Below, one piece after another: positions 55,211 through 64,000 of a stretch of 64,000 nt of DNA. Source of the DNA: Chloranthus sessilifolius (lineage: Eukaryota > Streptophyta > Magnoliopsida > Chloranthales > Chloranthaceae); assembly GCA_021018995.1 (NCBI GenBank), contig CM037598.1, positions 48,065,185 to 48,129,184 of the forward strand, read 5' to 3'. The notes below the pieces were generated by a model that saw only the letters and a list, made by a program, of their open reading frames with translations, ran no database searches and had not been told where the DNA came from. Position 1 is the stretch's first letter; every line of letters begins with the position of its first letter. Both the position numbers and the translations under genes were made by a program.

Positions 55211-55213
<3 letters not shown>

Positions 55214-55436
55214 GGAGGGAGAGAAAGAGAGAGAGGCCCACGACTATGAGTATGAGCGCAGTTATAACCCCTGCACTCGGTCCAGCTGGGGACCATGTGG
55301 CACCCATATCCACAGTTTAAAATGTGGTCAAAGGTACTCAAATTCAAGGCACCAATTTTTTTTGGCATTACCTTATATTTAACCTTAGAAATCAGGACCA
55401 AAAACAACGTCCAAACAATCATTTTATTTTAAACAA

Positions 55437-55503
55437 CACGCCACGTGGCTGGACAACCCAAAACGGGTGTTGTTTTGGGTGTCACTAGCAATGTGACATG
55501 TCT
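55437..55503. repeat. short hairpin repeat, left copy
   Basis: GCCACGTGGCTGG, then CCCAAAACGGGTGTTG, then TTTGGGTGTCAC: the centre folds on itself (ACCCAAAAC / GTTTTGGGT). A related inverted copy sharing CCCAAAACGGGTGTT and GCCAC...GTGGC ends lies at 63840-63895, on the other side of the LINE. Confidence 0.55.
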
Positions 55504-55549
55504 GGCGTCCGGATGCAGCCTCCAAGGCTATGTCCGGACGCATATCCCC

Positions 55550-55551
<2 letters not shown>

Positions 55552-55630
<79 letters not shown>
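55552..55630. repeat. (CT)n followed by (TA)n
   Basis: About 21 CT units then about 18 TA units, next to the LINE 3' junction. Confidence 0.95.
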
Positions 55631-55631
<1 letters not shown>

Positions 55632-55719
55632 CTTAAGGGATCCCTACACTTTTTTTTTATCAATAATAACATATATTGATAAGTAGCAAGGCGCTGAAAA
55701 GATCATATCCCCTACACTG

Positions 55720-55763
<44 letters not shown>

Positions 55764-55836
55764 CTTAAGGGATCCCTACACTTTTTGTTTATCAGTAATA
55801 ACATATATTGATAAGCAGCAAGGTGCTAAAAAGACC
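55631..55836. repeat. 132-bp tandem duplication of LINE 3' junction
   Basis: GCTTAAGGGATCCCTACACT, a T run (nine T in copy 1), then ATCA(A/G)TAATAACATATATTG and AAGCAGCAAGG(T/C)GCT occur at 55631-55702 and again at 55763-55836, separated by (TA)n (55721-55762). Each copy holds the target-site side, the poly(A) tail (as T on +) and the last ~50 bases of the LINE. The junction was therefore duplicated after insertion. Confidence 0.8.
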
Positions 55837-55904
55837 AATACAACGACATGACCAAAAAAATAAAAAAGGTACATCAAGACTCAAACTAAACTCCCGGGCC
55901 TGAC

Positions 55905-56555
55905 CTACTTAGCCCAGGTCCCACAAGTAGGACTCCTCATTAGGAACATTCCCGCCTTTATGATCATCCCCACCGGGCGGTTTTTATTTTCAAAAATCCA
56001 CATATTCCTCTCACTCCATAAGCTCCAATAAACGGTGAAAGGGGCTACCCTCCAGTATTCTCTAAGATGGCCCTCCACTTTAACGGATTCCCACATCAGG
56101 AACTGGTGTTAAGGCATCACCGGCGCAACCCAACTCATACCAAACGATTTTAAGACAACACTCCAGATCTCATGAGCTACCCCAGAGTGGAGGAGGAGAT
56201 GCGCAGCAGTCTCCTCTCCATTGTTACACATAACACACCGGTTCGGGATCTCCTTCCCTCTCCGAATAAGCTGATCTAGAGTAAGGATCTTATCTTTGAA
56301 AAGAGTCCACGCGAAGAACATAATTTTAGAAGGAATGGCTTCCTTCCACAAGCTGGCACCGCAGAACTTGACCAGGGGGCGATAAGGGATCATCCTGTAG
56401 TATGATTTGACACTGAACATTCCATCTCTACTCGGGGTCCATATCATCCAGTCATGCCCGTGAGTGTGTTGTTGAACCCCGTAGATCGTATGCATAAGAT
56501 TTGAGAACGATGCCACCTCCTTGTCCCTCAGAAGTCTTCTGGTAGTAACATCCAC
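55905..56555 (-). pseudogene. LINE ORF2, reverse-transcriptase zinc-binding region (zf-RVT)
   Basis: It reads WTPSRDGMFSVKSYYRM, ASLWKEAIPSKIMFFAWTLF, RRGKEIPNRCVMCNNGEETA and HLLLHSGVAHEIW, the typical zf-RVT domain with CVMC and HLLLH metal-binding residues. A stop at 56109 separates it in frame from YWRVAPFTVYWSLWSERN at the end. It is joined to the upstream RT part by a frameshift near 56540. Confidence 0.8.
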
Positions 56556-57256
56556 AATCTACCCCCCTCAGTTTCAGAAACAAACTCCTTAATCATTTCA
56601 TGAGGATTCATAGATATAGAGTAGATATCCGGTAAGGAGGACTTGAGGGGTTCACAGTCCACCCATACATCCTCCCAGAAATGGATCTGAGTACCACAGC
56701 CCCAAATGAAACGCAACCCTCTGGCGAAAAATTCCCAAGTGCCACACATACTTTTCCACCAAGCCGAGGTACCTCTATGAACCGTGTTGTTGATGCCCCA
56801 ATTACCCACAAAATTGTCATACTTTTTATTCAACACCACATGCCAAAGACTATCCCTCTCATCCACCCTCCCCGCTCGCCAAAACCATCTTCCTAGCAAT
56901 GCAATATTAGTCCACTTTAAGCTTCGAATACCCAGGCCCCCACATCCGACGGGGAGCAGACAAGTGTCCCAATTTACTAAGTGATATCGTTTGGTCATAC
57001 CAGATCCCTCCCACAATAAGTGCCGTTGAATTTGCTCTAGGCACTTGATAACTCTCATTGGACATTTGAACATTGACAAGTAGAAAACGGGCAACGAAGA
57101 TAAGACCGCTCTAACTAACACAAGACGGCCACCACTGCTGATCATTTTCCCTTTCCACGACGACAACCGTTGCTCAAACCTCTGCACTACCGGATCTCAC
57201 CCTCTAGTTATGGGCTGTCTTAGGCCTAGGGGAAGACCTAGGTACTTGATCGGGAG
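56528..57256 (-). pseudogene. LINE ORF2, C-terminal part of reverse transcriptase
   Basis: It reads DKLPIKYLGLPLG at the junction with the hAT target site, then FEQRLSSWKGKMISSGGRLV, FKCPMRVIKCLEQIQRHLLW and GGLGIRSLKWTNIALLGRWF. These are the thumb and connection region of plant L1 RTs. The phase carries on exactly from the piece at 62697 once hAT copy 2 and one CTTGTCGC are ignored. One stop near 57197. Confidence 0.82.
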
Positions 57257-57264
57257 CTTGTCGC

Positions 57265-57400
57265 CATGGGTCAAAATACCGGTTTTCCGGTACGTATCGT
57301 CCGGACCTCTCGGACGATACGTACCGGGTATCGTCCGATACATTCAATGTATCGGCGATACATTGAATGTATCGGTTTGATACATTGAAAAAATCGTTTT
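57265..57400. repeat. subterminal palindromes, left end of hAT copy 2
   Basis: Just inside the terminal repeat are GGTACGTATCGTCC and its inverse GGACGATACGTACC around CTCTC, then ATACATTCAATGTATCGG in two orientations. Copy 1 lacks the first hairpin and keeps only the second set, while the orphan terminus at 17320 has both. Confidence 0.75.
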
Positions 57401-57826
57401 TTTTTTTTTAAATCCCAAAAAAATCCCAAAAAATTCCAAAAAATCTGAAAAAATTATATTTATTTATTTTGTATTTATTTCAACTATTTTTGCTTTTATT
57501 TTTGACATATTTGATGCATTATTTAGATGAATATATAAGTAAGATGCCTATTTTGTAACTTAACCCAAGTCACATGCCTAATTTGTAACTTATTTTTGTC
57601 TTAAGATCACATTTTTGACTTAATGTAATAGATCTTCTAACATTATTTTCGATCAGCTGATCACATGCCTATTTTATTAACAATATTTCATAATTTGATC
57701 GACACAGACACGCATAAAGTAAATTACAATATATATTGACAAAAATAAATTATATATTGTCAAAAATAATAGCTATGTTGATAAAAATAAGTTTAATTGT
57801 ACATAAAAAACTTACTTTAGAGCCAC

Positions 57827-60800
57827 ATTGAATTTCGTGGTGGTTCTTGGCCCTCATGATCATCGTCATCATCGGTGCGCGAGCTTTCCGGCCTTTGCCT
57901 ATAATGTTGCCCATATTGATACCCATGATTATATGTGCCCCCTTGAAACTGAGGCTCAGTGTAGTACGTAAAGGCCGGTCCTCCAAAAATCTGACCAACG
58001 AAGTTAGGTTTGTTGTGGCTGGTAGTATGGGTTACTAGTTGCTGAATCTTCGGTATTTTGCAAACTGAATCCCCCGAAGCTAGAAGTCATATAACCCATA
58101 TCCGTATCATCTTGTGGTGGTGGTGGTGGTGGTGTTTGATATGATCCCGACGCTCCTCTTCCTTCAACCCCTCCCATTCTGAATGTAGGAGTGTTGTTAG
58201 CGGCGTACGAGTCATCGTCCCATGCCGCCATATCTCTATAAGGACTGAGGTACTTCCTCCCTCCACCACTAGTGCCAACATCCCCTCCACCATCATGCCC
58301 TCCACCATCATCCTCACCACTCCCATCATCACTACCGGGCTGCGTTTCGTCATCAGATCCAACCACTGAATGACGATTCAATCTTCTTTTCCGCCTCGGT
58401 GGTTGGGAAGCTTCTTTGCTCGCTTACTCTTTCGGCATTGTCCGACCATTGGTGCTCTCACTATCCAAGTGGGCTCTTCTCTCTTCGATCCATTCATTTA
58501 AAGGGTCATCCTCCTCGAATATATAATCCAACTGAATGGGATCAAAATAATCCCCGTCTGCAAGGTAGAATATGATAGATGAATTAGTATAATATGTAAG
58601 TAAGACTTCATATAATTGAGGATCTAAGACTTCATGTAATTGCTTACTACGGTTGGTCCTCTGTATATTCCTGACCCTTAATCGCATGTTGTAGTGGCAG
58701 TAGACTAACTTTTCCAATCGGTCCATAGTTAGTCTATTCCTTGTCTTAGTATGAATCAGAGAGAAAGTGCTTCAATTCCGCCATGATTGGACGAGGAACA
58801 CGTTTGCATAATACCCTCATTGCTACCCGCCTCAATATCGGACCATCACCTCCATAATGCATCCACCAATCGGGTTTGTCGTGTTTAATTTGGGATTGCG
58901 CCAATCTGCAGGTCCCAAATGACCCATGTCTCTTCTTGAAACATGTCAATCTATAAAGATAAAACACAGTAAGGCACATATCAATAAATAGATGATAATA
59001 TCACATGACATTTGACTTATTACTTATAAGGTATGATACTATGATCACTCACATCTCTTATGGCTTGGCCTTGGTCCGCGAACTCAGGGAGCATTCTTTG
59101 GATTACATTGAGCAAACCGGTATACACTTCATCGATTTCATTTCGAAGCGTCAGATATCTTGGAAGGCTTTGGATTCAAGTAGTGCTACACATCAAATAT
59201 GAGCAATTTCATCGATATGAAAATAATGAATAAATAAATAAAAATCACTACATAATTGTGCAACATGTTATACCGCCGCATGATGCAAGGTGAAATTGTG
59301 CATCCCACCTCTTGTCGATAATCGCCAAAGATGTCGTTTATATTTTGTAGGGCATTTGGTTTTTATAGCCAATTTTGCCTTATCCATTGACTCATAAACG
59401 TACCCCATCGTTGGTTTCTCATCACCATCAACCAATCTCAACACTTGCACCAACGGGGTAGTGACGGCGATCAGGTGGTCGACATCTGCCCAAAACTGCG
59501 TGTTGTAAATCAAGTCAACAACTTCAGTGCAAGCTAGTCTCTTCACTCGTGGGAGTCCTATTTCATGTTGATTCCATTCTTCCGACGACACCATGCTTTT
59601 CAGCTCACGCCTATATCTAGCCAAACTCTGTAGGGCTAAGAACTGTGTTGCAAAACGTGTAATCGCAGGTCGGAGCAACTCATTGTTCGTGAAGGCTCTC
59701 ATTAAATTGACCAGCTTGTCACTGTTGTACAGGTAGAAAGTAATCGTTCTTTCCTTTTGAATAGTTGCCTGTGCCTTGCTTCTCTTTCCTAAATCCTCAA
59801 GAATGAGGTCCACGCAATGTGCGACACACGGGGTCCAAAGACAGTGACGCCTCTTCGCCATTAGTTTTAATCCGGCTTTGTAGTTCACGCATTGTTGCAT
59901 TACCACTGATACAACTCACGCTGCTCTCCAACCTCATTAACTATCATATCCATTAGTTTAAAGAGGTAGTCAGGTCTTTACGTGTCTAGAAGCATCAACT
60001 GATTTCAAAAATACTGTCCCGGCATCGCTGTAAACCAAAAAGTTTATCAAGCTCTTCTTTGTGGGACCAGTCCATCCATCGCACATAATTGTGCAACCTC
60101 TCTCATCCCATACATCCTCAAAGCTCTGTACATAGGCAGTTATCTCATCGTACTCATCTGTTAGTAAGGGCCCAGATATCTCATATGGAGAAGGCTTTTT
60201 AACTCCTGGACCAACTTCTGCACTTGTATCAATCATGCTTTTGAAGTACGGCGAGTCTGCTACTTGGCTCGGAATGTGGTTGTATATAAAAAACTTGGCA
60301 ATGGATTTTCCAAGCTTCTTCCCCATTTTTGCAAGTGAGATTGCACTCAATTTGGTTTGTTTGGAGCTTTCAGTGCGATACATGAATGGATCCATGGGGG
60401 CTGTAGTACGGCCTCTAGTAGACGACCTATAATCCCTCCCAGATGCTGCCCTACGCAACCCGGCAGTCTGCTCAACATCCTCATCAACATCAACAACATG
60501 TGGCCTATGACTAGATCCACCACCGGTAGCAGGCATGGATGGGCCTCTCAACTGACCGAAACCGATAATCGGCTTCTTCCTGATCTCGACGCTGTTGTGC
60601 TTCCCTAGCACTCTCTCTCATAGCTCTCGCTATCTGCTCATCCTCATCCTCATCCTCATCATCCTCAGGTGCATCTGATGTAAACTGTGGATCTGGCCTC
60701 CTGATTCTCTCATACATTTCCCTATCACGTTCGGCTTCAGCTTTTTTCTTTCCTTTTGCCGCTTGTAAACTAGCTCTGATATTTTCTTTTACCTCTCTGG

Positions 60801-60984
60801 GTACACTAGGACACCCTCTTGTCTCTCCCTTTACATGAGCCAGATGCTCCTTTAATCGTGTGATACCTCCTCCCAGCAGTTTTTTTCCACAAAGATTACA
60901 TTGAATCTGGAGTCTATTACCATCTATTGCTGTACCATATTGCCATATTTGGATCATCAGGCGTACCATATTTATTTATTTCAC
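57827..60984 (-). pseudogene. hAT transposase, copy 2 (broken)
   Basis: Exon 2 starts at 60984 with GTAIDGNRLQIQCNLCGKKL and HLAHVKGE (BED finger, intact), then the acidic DEDEDEDEQ run; a frameshift lies near 60560. It resumes with DVWDERGCTIMCDGWTG, with both Trp codons that are stops in copy 1 still intact. The region from NYKAGLKLM through LYNSDKLVNLM and FWADVDHLIAVTTPL is open to the donor near 59274. The hATC part keeps DWWMHYGGDGPILRRVAM but then shifts frame before the CERNWS region. The C-terminal Gly/Asp and Gln/Tyr tail is shorter and shifted (58381-57827). So each copy is broken in different places. Confidence 0.82.
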
Positions 60985-62250
60985 CTGCATGAATGAGCAA
61001 ACGATTGAAAATAAACATCTAATTTACACTTGAAAATAAAATTTACAAGAGTAAACATCTAATTTACACTTGAAAATAAAATTTATTTTTTAATTATTGC
61101 TATTTTAAAAATATCAGATTATATTTTATCAAATTTATTTGATATTATTATAATTTTTGAATATTTATTTGATATTATTATAATTTATGAATGTTTATTT
61201 GATATTATTTTAATTTATGAATATTTATTTGATATTATTATAATATATAAATGTTTATTTGATATTATTTTAATTTATGAATATTTATTTGATATTATTA
61301 TAATTTATTAATGTTTATTTGATATTATTTTAATTTATGAATATTTATTTCATATTATTTTAATTTATGAATATTTATTTGATATTATTTTAATTTTTAA
61401 ATATTTATTTGAAATTTATTCCATATTATTCTAAAATTTTATGGGACATATCCCATAATATAAATTATTTTAATTATATGTGACAGTCACATATAATCAA
61501 TATGGGTCACATATAATTAAATTTATTATTAAAATTAATATCTGACCCATATTAATTTTAATAATAAATTTAATTATATGTGACCCATATGATATGTGAC
61601 CCATATTAAATGTGACCCATATTGACCTTATTATTTTATTAATTATATGTGACCCATATTATATGTGGCCCATATTGATTACATGTGACCCTTAATTATA
61701 ATTATTTATATTATTTTTTACCTATCAATTTAAATATTTTAAATGGGGTCACATATAATTATTTTTGACCCATCATATTATTTTTGACCAATTATTTATA
61801 TTTTTTTTAATTAATTTAAATATTTTAAATAATTTAAATAATTATTTATATTATTTTTAAATTATTTTAAATAATATTAATTATTTTAAATAATTTAAAT
61901 AATTAATATTATAGGTAAATGATAAATTTACCTATAATATTAATTAATATTAAGGGTAGATCTATACTAAATTAGTGTAGATCTACACTTCTTTAGTGTA
62001 GATCTACACTAATTTAGTGTAGATCTACCTTATTTAAGGGTAGATCTACACTTAATTAGTGTAGATCTACACTTATTTAGTATAGATCTACCTTATTTAA
62101 GGGTAGATCTACACTTAATTAGTGTAGATCTACACTTATTTAGTGTAGATCTACACTTATTTAGTGTAGATCTACCTTATTTAAGGGTAGATCTACACTA
62201 AATTAGTGTAGATCTACCTTATTTTAGGAAATAAAATGAAATACACGTAC
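60985..62250 (-). repeat. transposase intron 1 of copy 2 with three tandem arrays
   Basis: Between donor AAG|GTACGTG (62251/62250) and acceptor ATGCAG|GTG (60985/60984). It has 30-bp units TTTGATATTATTATAATTTA at 61120-61400; GTGACCCATATT units with interspersed ATTAAT at 61470-61700; and palindromic units AGTGTAGATCTACACT at 61960-62220, about 25-30 bp apart. In copy 1 the last array has GGTAGATCTACC flanks, so the core TAGATCTA is shared while flanks differ. Confidence 0.85.
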
Positions 62251-62399
62251 CTTCCACGTCGATCCCGTGATATTTTGTGCGATTTGGCGCCGATTTATGG
62301 TGTAAATAATCAAAAAAGAAGTGAGGAAGAAGAGAGGAAGAATAGAGGAGGAAGAAGAGAAGAAGAGAGGTTTACCCGACTTTTAAGTCGGGTCTATGG

Positions 62400-62688
62400 T
62401 GGGGCCCACCGTCCAATTCAAATTATCGGACGATAATTTCAAATTATCGTTCGTATCGGACGATAATTTGATTTTCTTTTTATTTTAACAGGTTCTACAC
62501 TTATTATCGGACGATAATTTCAAATTATCGTCCGATAATTTGAAATTATCGTCCGATACGGACGATATTTTGTCCGTATCGGCCGATAATTTGATCATTT
62601 TACTGATGGTACGATACATAGGGTATGTATCGTACCGGTGAGGTCCAAAACCGATACGTATCGGTATCGGACGATATTTTGACCCATG
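62400..62688. repeat. subterminal palindromes, right end of hAT copy 2
   Basis: AATTATCGTCCGATAATT-type words occur at least five times in 62415-62595 in both orientations, then GGTACGATACATAGGGTATG, and CCGATACGTATCGG at 62650-62664. The order is the same as in copy 1 (26840-27105). Confidence 0.75.
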
Positions 62689-62696
62689 CTTGTCGC

Positions 62697-63787
62697 TAAC
62701 ACAATTCACAATCTGGACCAGGTCAGCCAACAACAGATCATCTGTACCAATACCCGTGATAGTCTATTTGGACAAATTAATGCGTTGGCCCAACACCGCC
62801 TCATAAACCGCAAGGACATCAGCTAGGGACCTGAACTCTTGAACGTCGGCCTTCCCAAAAATTATGGTATCATCCACAAACTGAAGGTGCAAGATGTATC
62901 TACCTTGATTCCCCACCCTAATACCCATTATGAGGTTAATTTGCTTGGCCCGCTCAATCAGACCTGATAACGCTTCACCCACCATATTGACGAGGGAAGG
63001 GGAGAGCGGGTCCCCCTGACAGATACATCTTGAGCTCTTAAAGTATCCAGCTGGAGTACCGTTGATCAAAACCGAGAACCACGCCAAAGAATAACAGCCC
63101 AGCATCCATCTCCTCCATATAGACCCGAACCCCATCTTGCCGAGCATATAATCAAGGCAATCCCAACTTACCCGATCGTATCCTTTCTCCATATCCACCT
63201 TCCATAGGGCTGCAGGACTGCGGTTCATATGTGCTGAGTGAATGATCTCTTGCGCCACCGCAATCAGGTCCACTAGTTGTCTGCCCTTCACAAAAGCTCC
63301 TTGGTTGGCCAAAATGATCTTGCTCATAACCGGCTTGAATCTATTAGCTATAACCTTGGATAAACTTTTGTAGAGATAATTAGTGAGGCATATTGGACGG
63401 AAATCAGCAATGTTATCAGCCCCTTCTTTCTTGGGTATGAGGGTGATGAATGTAAAGTTAAGACTCCACCCGATAAATCCGGAAGCGTAGAACTAATGCA
63501 TGACGACCTCCATCAGGTCCGGCTTAATAGTCGTCCAAAAAAATCTGAAGAACTCCATTGTGAACTCATCAGGTCCCGGGGCTTTGTTCTTGGCCCCAAA
63601 CCTAATCACCTGCCACATCTGTTCTTCCCTAAAAGGCTGCTCCATACTCATCCGTTCCTCCGCTACAATAGATTGGAAATTTATCCCGTCCAATTCTGAT
63701 CTCGGAAAGCCCTCATCCTCATACAACTTTTTATGGAACTCGACTATGTGCTCCCGGACCTGCTCCTCCTCGGTATAGGTCACCCCC
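62697..63787 (-). pseudogene. LINE ORF2, N-terminal and palm part of reverse transcriptase
   Basis: Minus strand from 63787: GVTYTEEEQVREHIVEFH, APGPDEFTMEFFRFFW, then a TAG at 63493, FITLIPKKEGADNIADFRPI, GAFVKGRQLVDLIAVAQEI, ALWKVDMEKGYDRVSW, CQGDPLSPSLVN and the catalytic box FVDDT. A second stop (TAG 62764) precedes LVQIVNCVSDK, which abuts the hAT target site. FVDDT replaces the common FADDT but keeps both metal-binding aspartates. Confidence 0.85.
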
Positions 63788-63839
63788 TCCCTACACTTGA
63801 AATGTAGCATTTGAACGCTGCACTAGTGTTGAGAACTAA

Positions 63840-63895
63840 TGCCACGTGATCTAAAAAAAACACCCGTTTTGGGATCACTAGTCATGTGGCATGTG
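63840..63895. repeat. short hairpin repeat, right copy
   Basis: TGCCACGTGATC at the start pairs with GATCACTAGTCATGTGGCA at the end; the centre has AACACCCGTTTTGGG, the inverse of the left copy at 55437-55503. About 56 bp. Confidence 0.55.
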
Positions 63896-64000
63896 AATTA
63901 AAAAAGAAAATTTCTTTTTTACTTCTTTTTTGCTCTTAAAATATGTGATCAAAAGTTGACCTCCACCCCCTTAACCTAGTGCATTGAATTTTTTCAAATT

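Larger units (their letters stand above)
57265..62688 (-). mobile_element. full-length hAT transposon, copy 2
   Basis: The ends are CATGGGTCAAAATACC and GATATTTTGACCCATG, flanked by CTTGTCGC at 57257-57264 and 62689-62696, a perfect 8-bp duplication. 5,424 bp. It shares transposase, intron position and array types with copy 1 but has an extra hairpin at the left end (GGTACGTATCGTCCGG...GGACGATACGTACC). It inserted into the LINE ORF2. Confidence 0.93.
55783..63787 (-). mobile_element. 5'-truncated L1-type LINE, interrupted by hAT copy 2
   Basis: Minus strand. The poly(A) tail is read as T on the + strand next to TCCCTACACTT at 55772-55782, and TCCCTACACTT recurs at 63788-63798 where the LINE protein similarity begins, giving an 11-bp target duplication. 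About 2.6 kb without the 5.4-kb hAT insert. It carries the RT and C-terminal zinc-binding parts of ORF2 and lacks the endonuclease, so it was truncated on insertion, as is usual for LINEs. Confidence 0.8.

Noticed and set aside
54952..55422. Missing N-terminal MsrB exon
   Set aside because: I looked for the conserved PEQFRILxxKGTE-type text on the minus strand between 54935 and 64000 and found none; the open frames there are microsatellite or LINE.
1..64000. tRNA, rRNA, CRISPR arrays or organelle-derived inserts
   Set aside because: No cloverleaf, rRNA core or regularly spaced identical repeats with unique spacers were recognised. The palindrome arrays lack spacer structure.

Overview
This is nuclear DNA from a flowering plant, in a transposon-dense part of the genome. 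The evidence is plant-specific Ty3/gypsy lineages (Athila/Tat and a chromodomain-bearing Tekay/Del element), an L1-type LINE, hAT and Mutator-like DNA transposons, (TA)n/(CT)n microsatellites, GT-AG introns, and host exons that read as plant methionine sulfoxide reductase B, callose synthase and cellulose-synthase-interactive protein. I cannot name the species. There is no rRNA, tRNA, CRISPR or prokaryotic gene organisation. Family names below come from recognising motifs by eye, not from a search.

Layout. 1-12,984: Athila/Tat-like gypsy sequence arranged as internal 3' end (1-2,364), truncated LTR (2,365-3,653), internal region with gag remnant, protease-RT-RNase H, broken integrase and an accessory ORF (3,654-11,173), and a second LTR (11,174-12,984). 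13.1-17.3 kb: a four-unit repeat and a minus-strand plant-mobile-domain/DUF7745-like pseudogene. 17.4-27.9 kb: older sequence with an acidic ORF that is split by a 2.25-kb solo Tekay-type LTR (5-bp target duplication CATGA), then a full-length 5.8-kb hAT element (8-bp duplication GTATGATG). 27.9-40.3 kb: a Tekay/Del chromovirus with 5' LTR, primer-binding site, gag, pol, chromodomain, accessory ORF, polypurine tract and a 3' LTR cut short by an Athila-like LTR (40,258-42,237).

42.2-49.4 kb: gene fragments similar to CSI1 (one exon) and a CalS5-type callose synthase (two exons with intact splice sites but two stops), abutting a minus-strand DUF1985/Ulp1-type gene of the kind carried by KI (Kaonashi) Mutator-like elements. 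49.4-53.2 kb is mostly noncoding. 53.3-54.9 kb holds two stop-free minus-strand exons of methionine-R-sulfoxide reductase B, the best host gene in the window. Its upstream side is filled by microsatellites and a 5'-truncated LINE (55.8-63.8 kb), itself interrupted by a second full-length hAT element (57,265-62,688, duplication CTTGTCGC).

Four points stand out. (1) Both hAT copies carry fast-changing arrays of short palindromes inside the first intron of the transposase gene and more at their ends. (2) Nearly every transposon family here has its own private short palindromic motif array. (3) Two unrelated LTR lineages carry what looks like the same accessory protein between integrase and 3' LTR. 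(4) Two cell-wall glucan gene fragments lie next to a Mutator-like element. Almost every coding region is broken by stops or frameshifts. The exceptions are the two MsrB exons.
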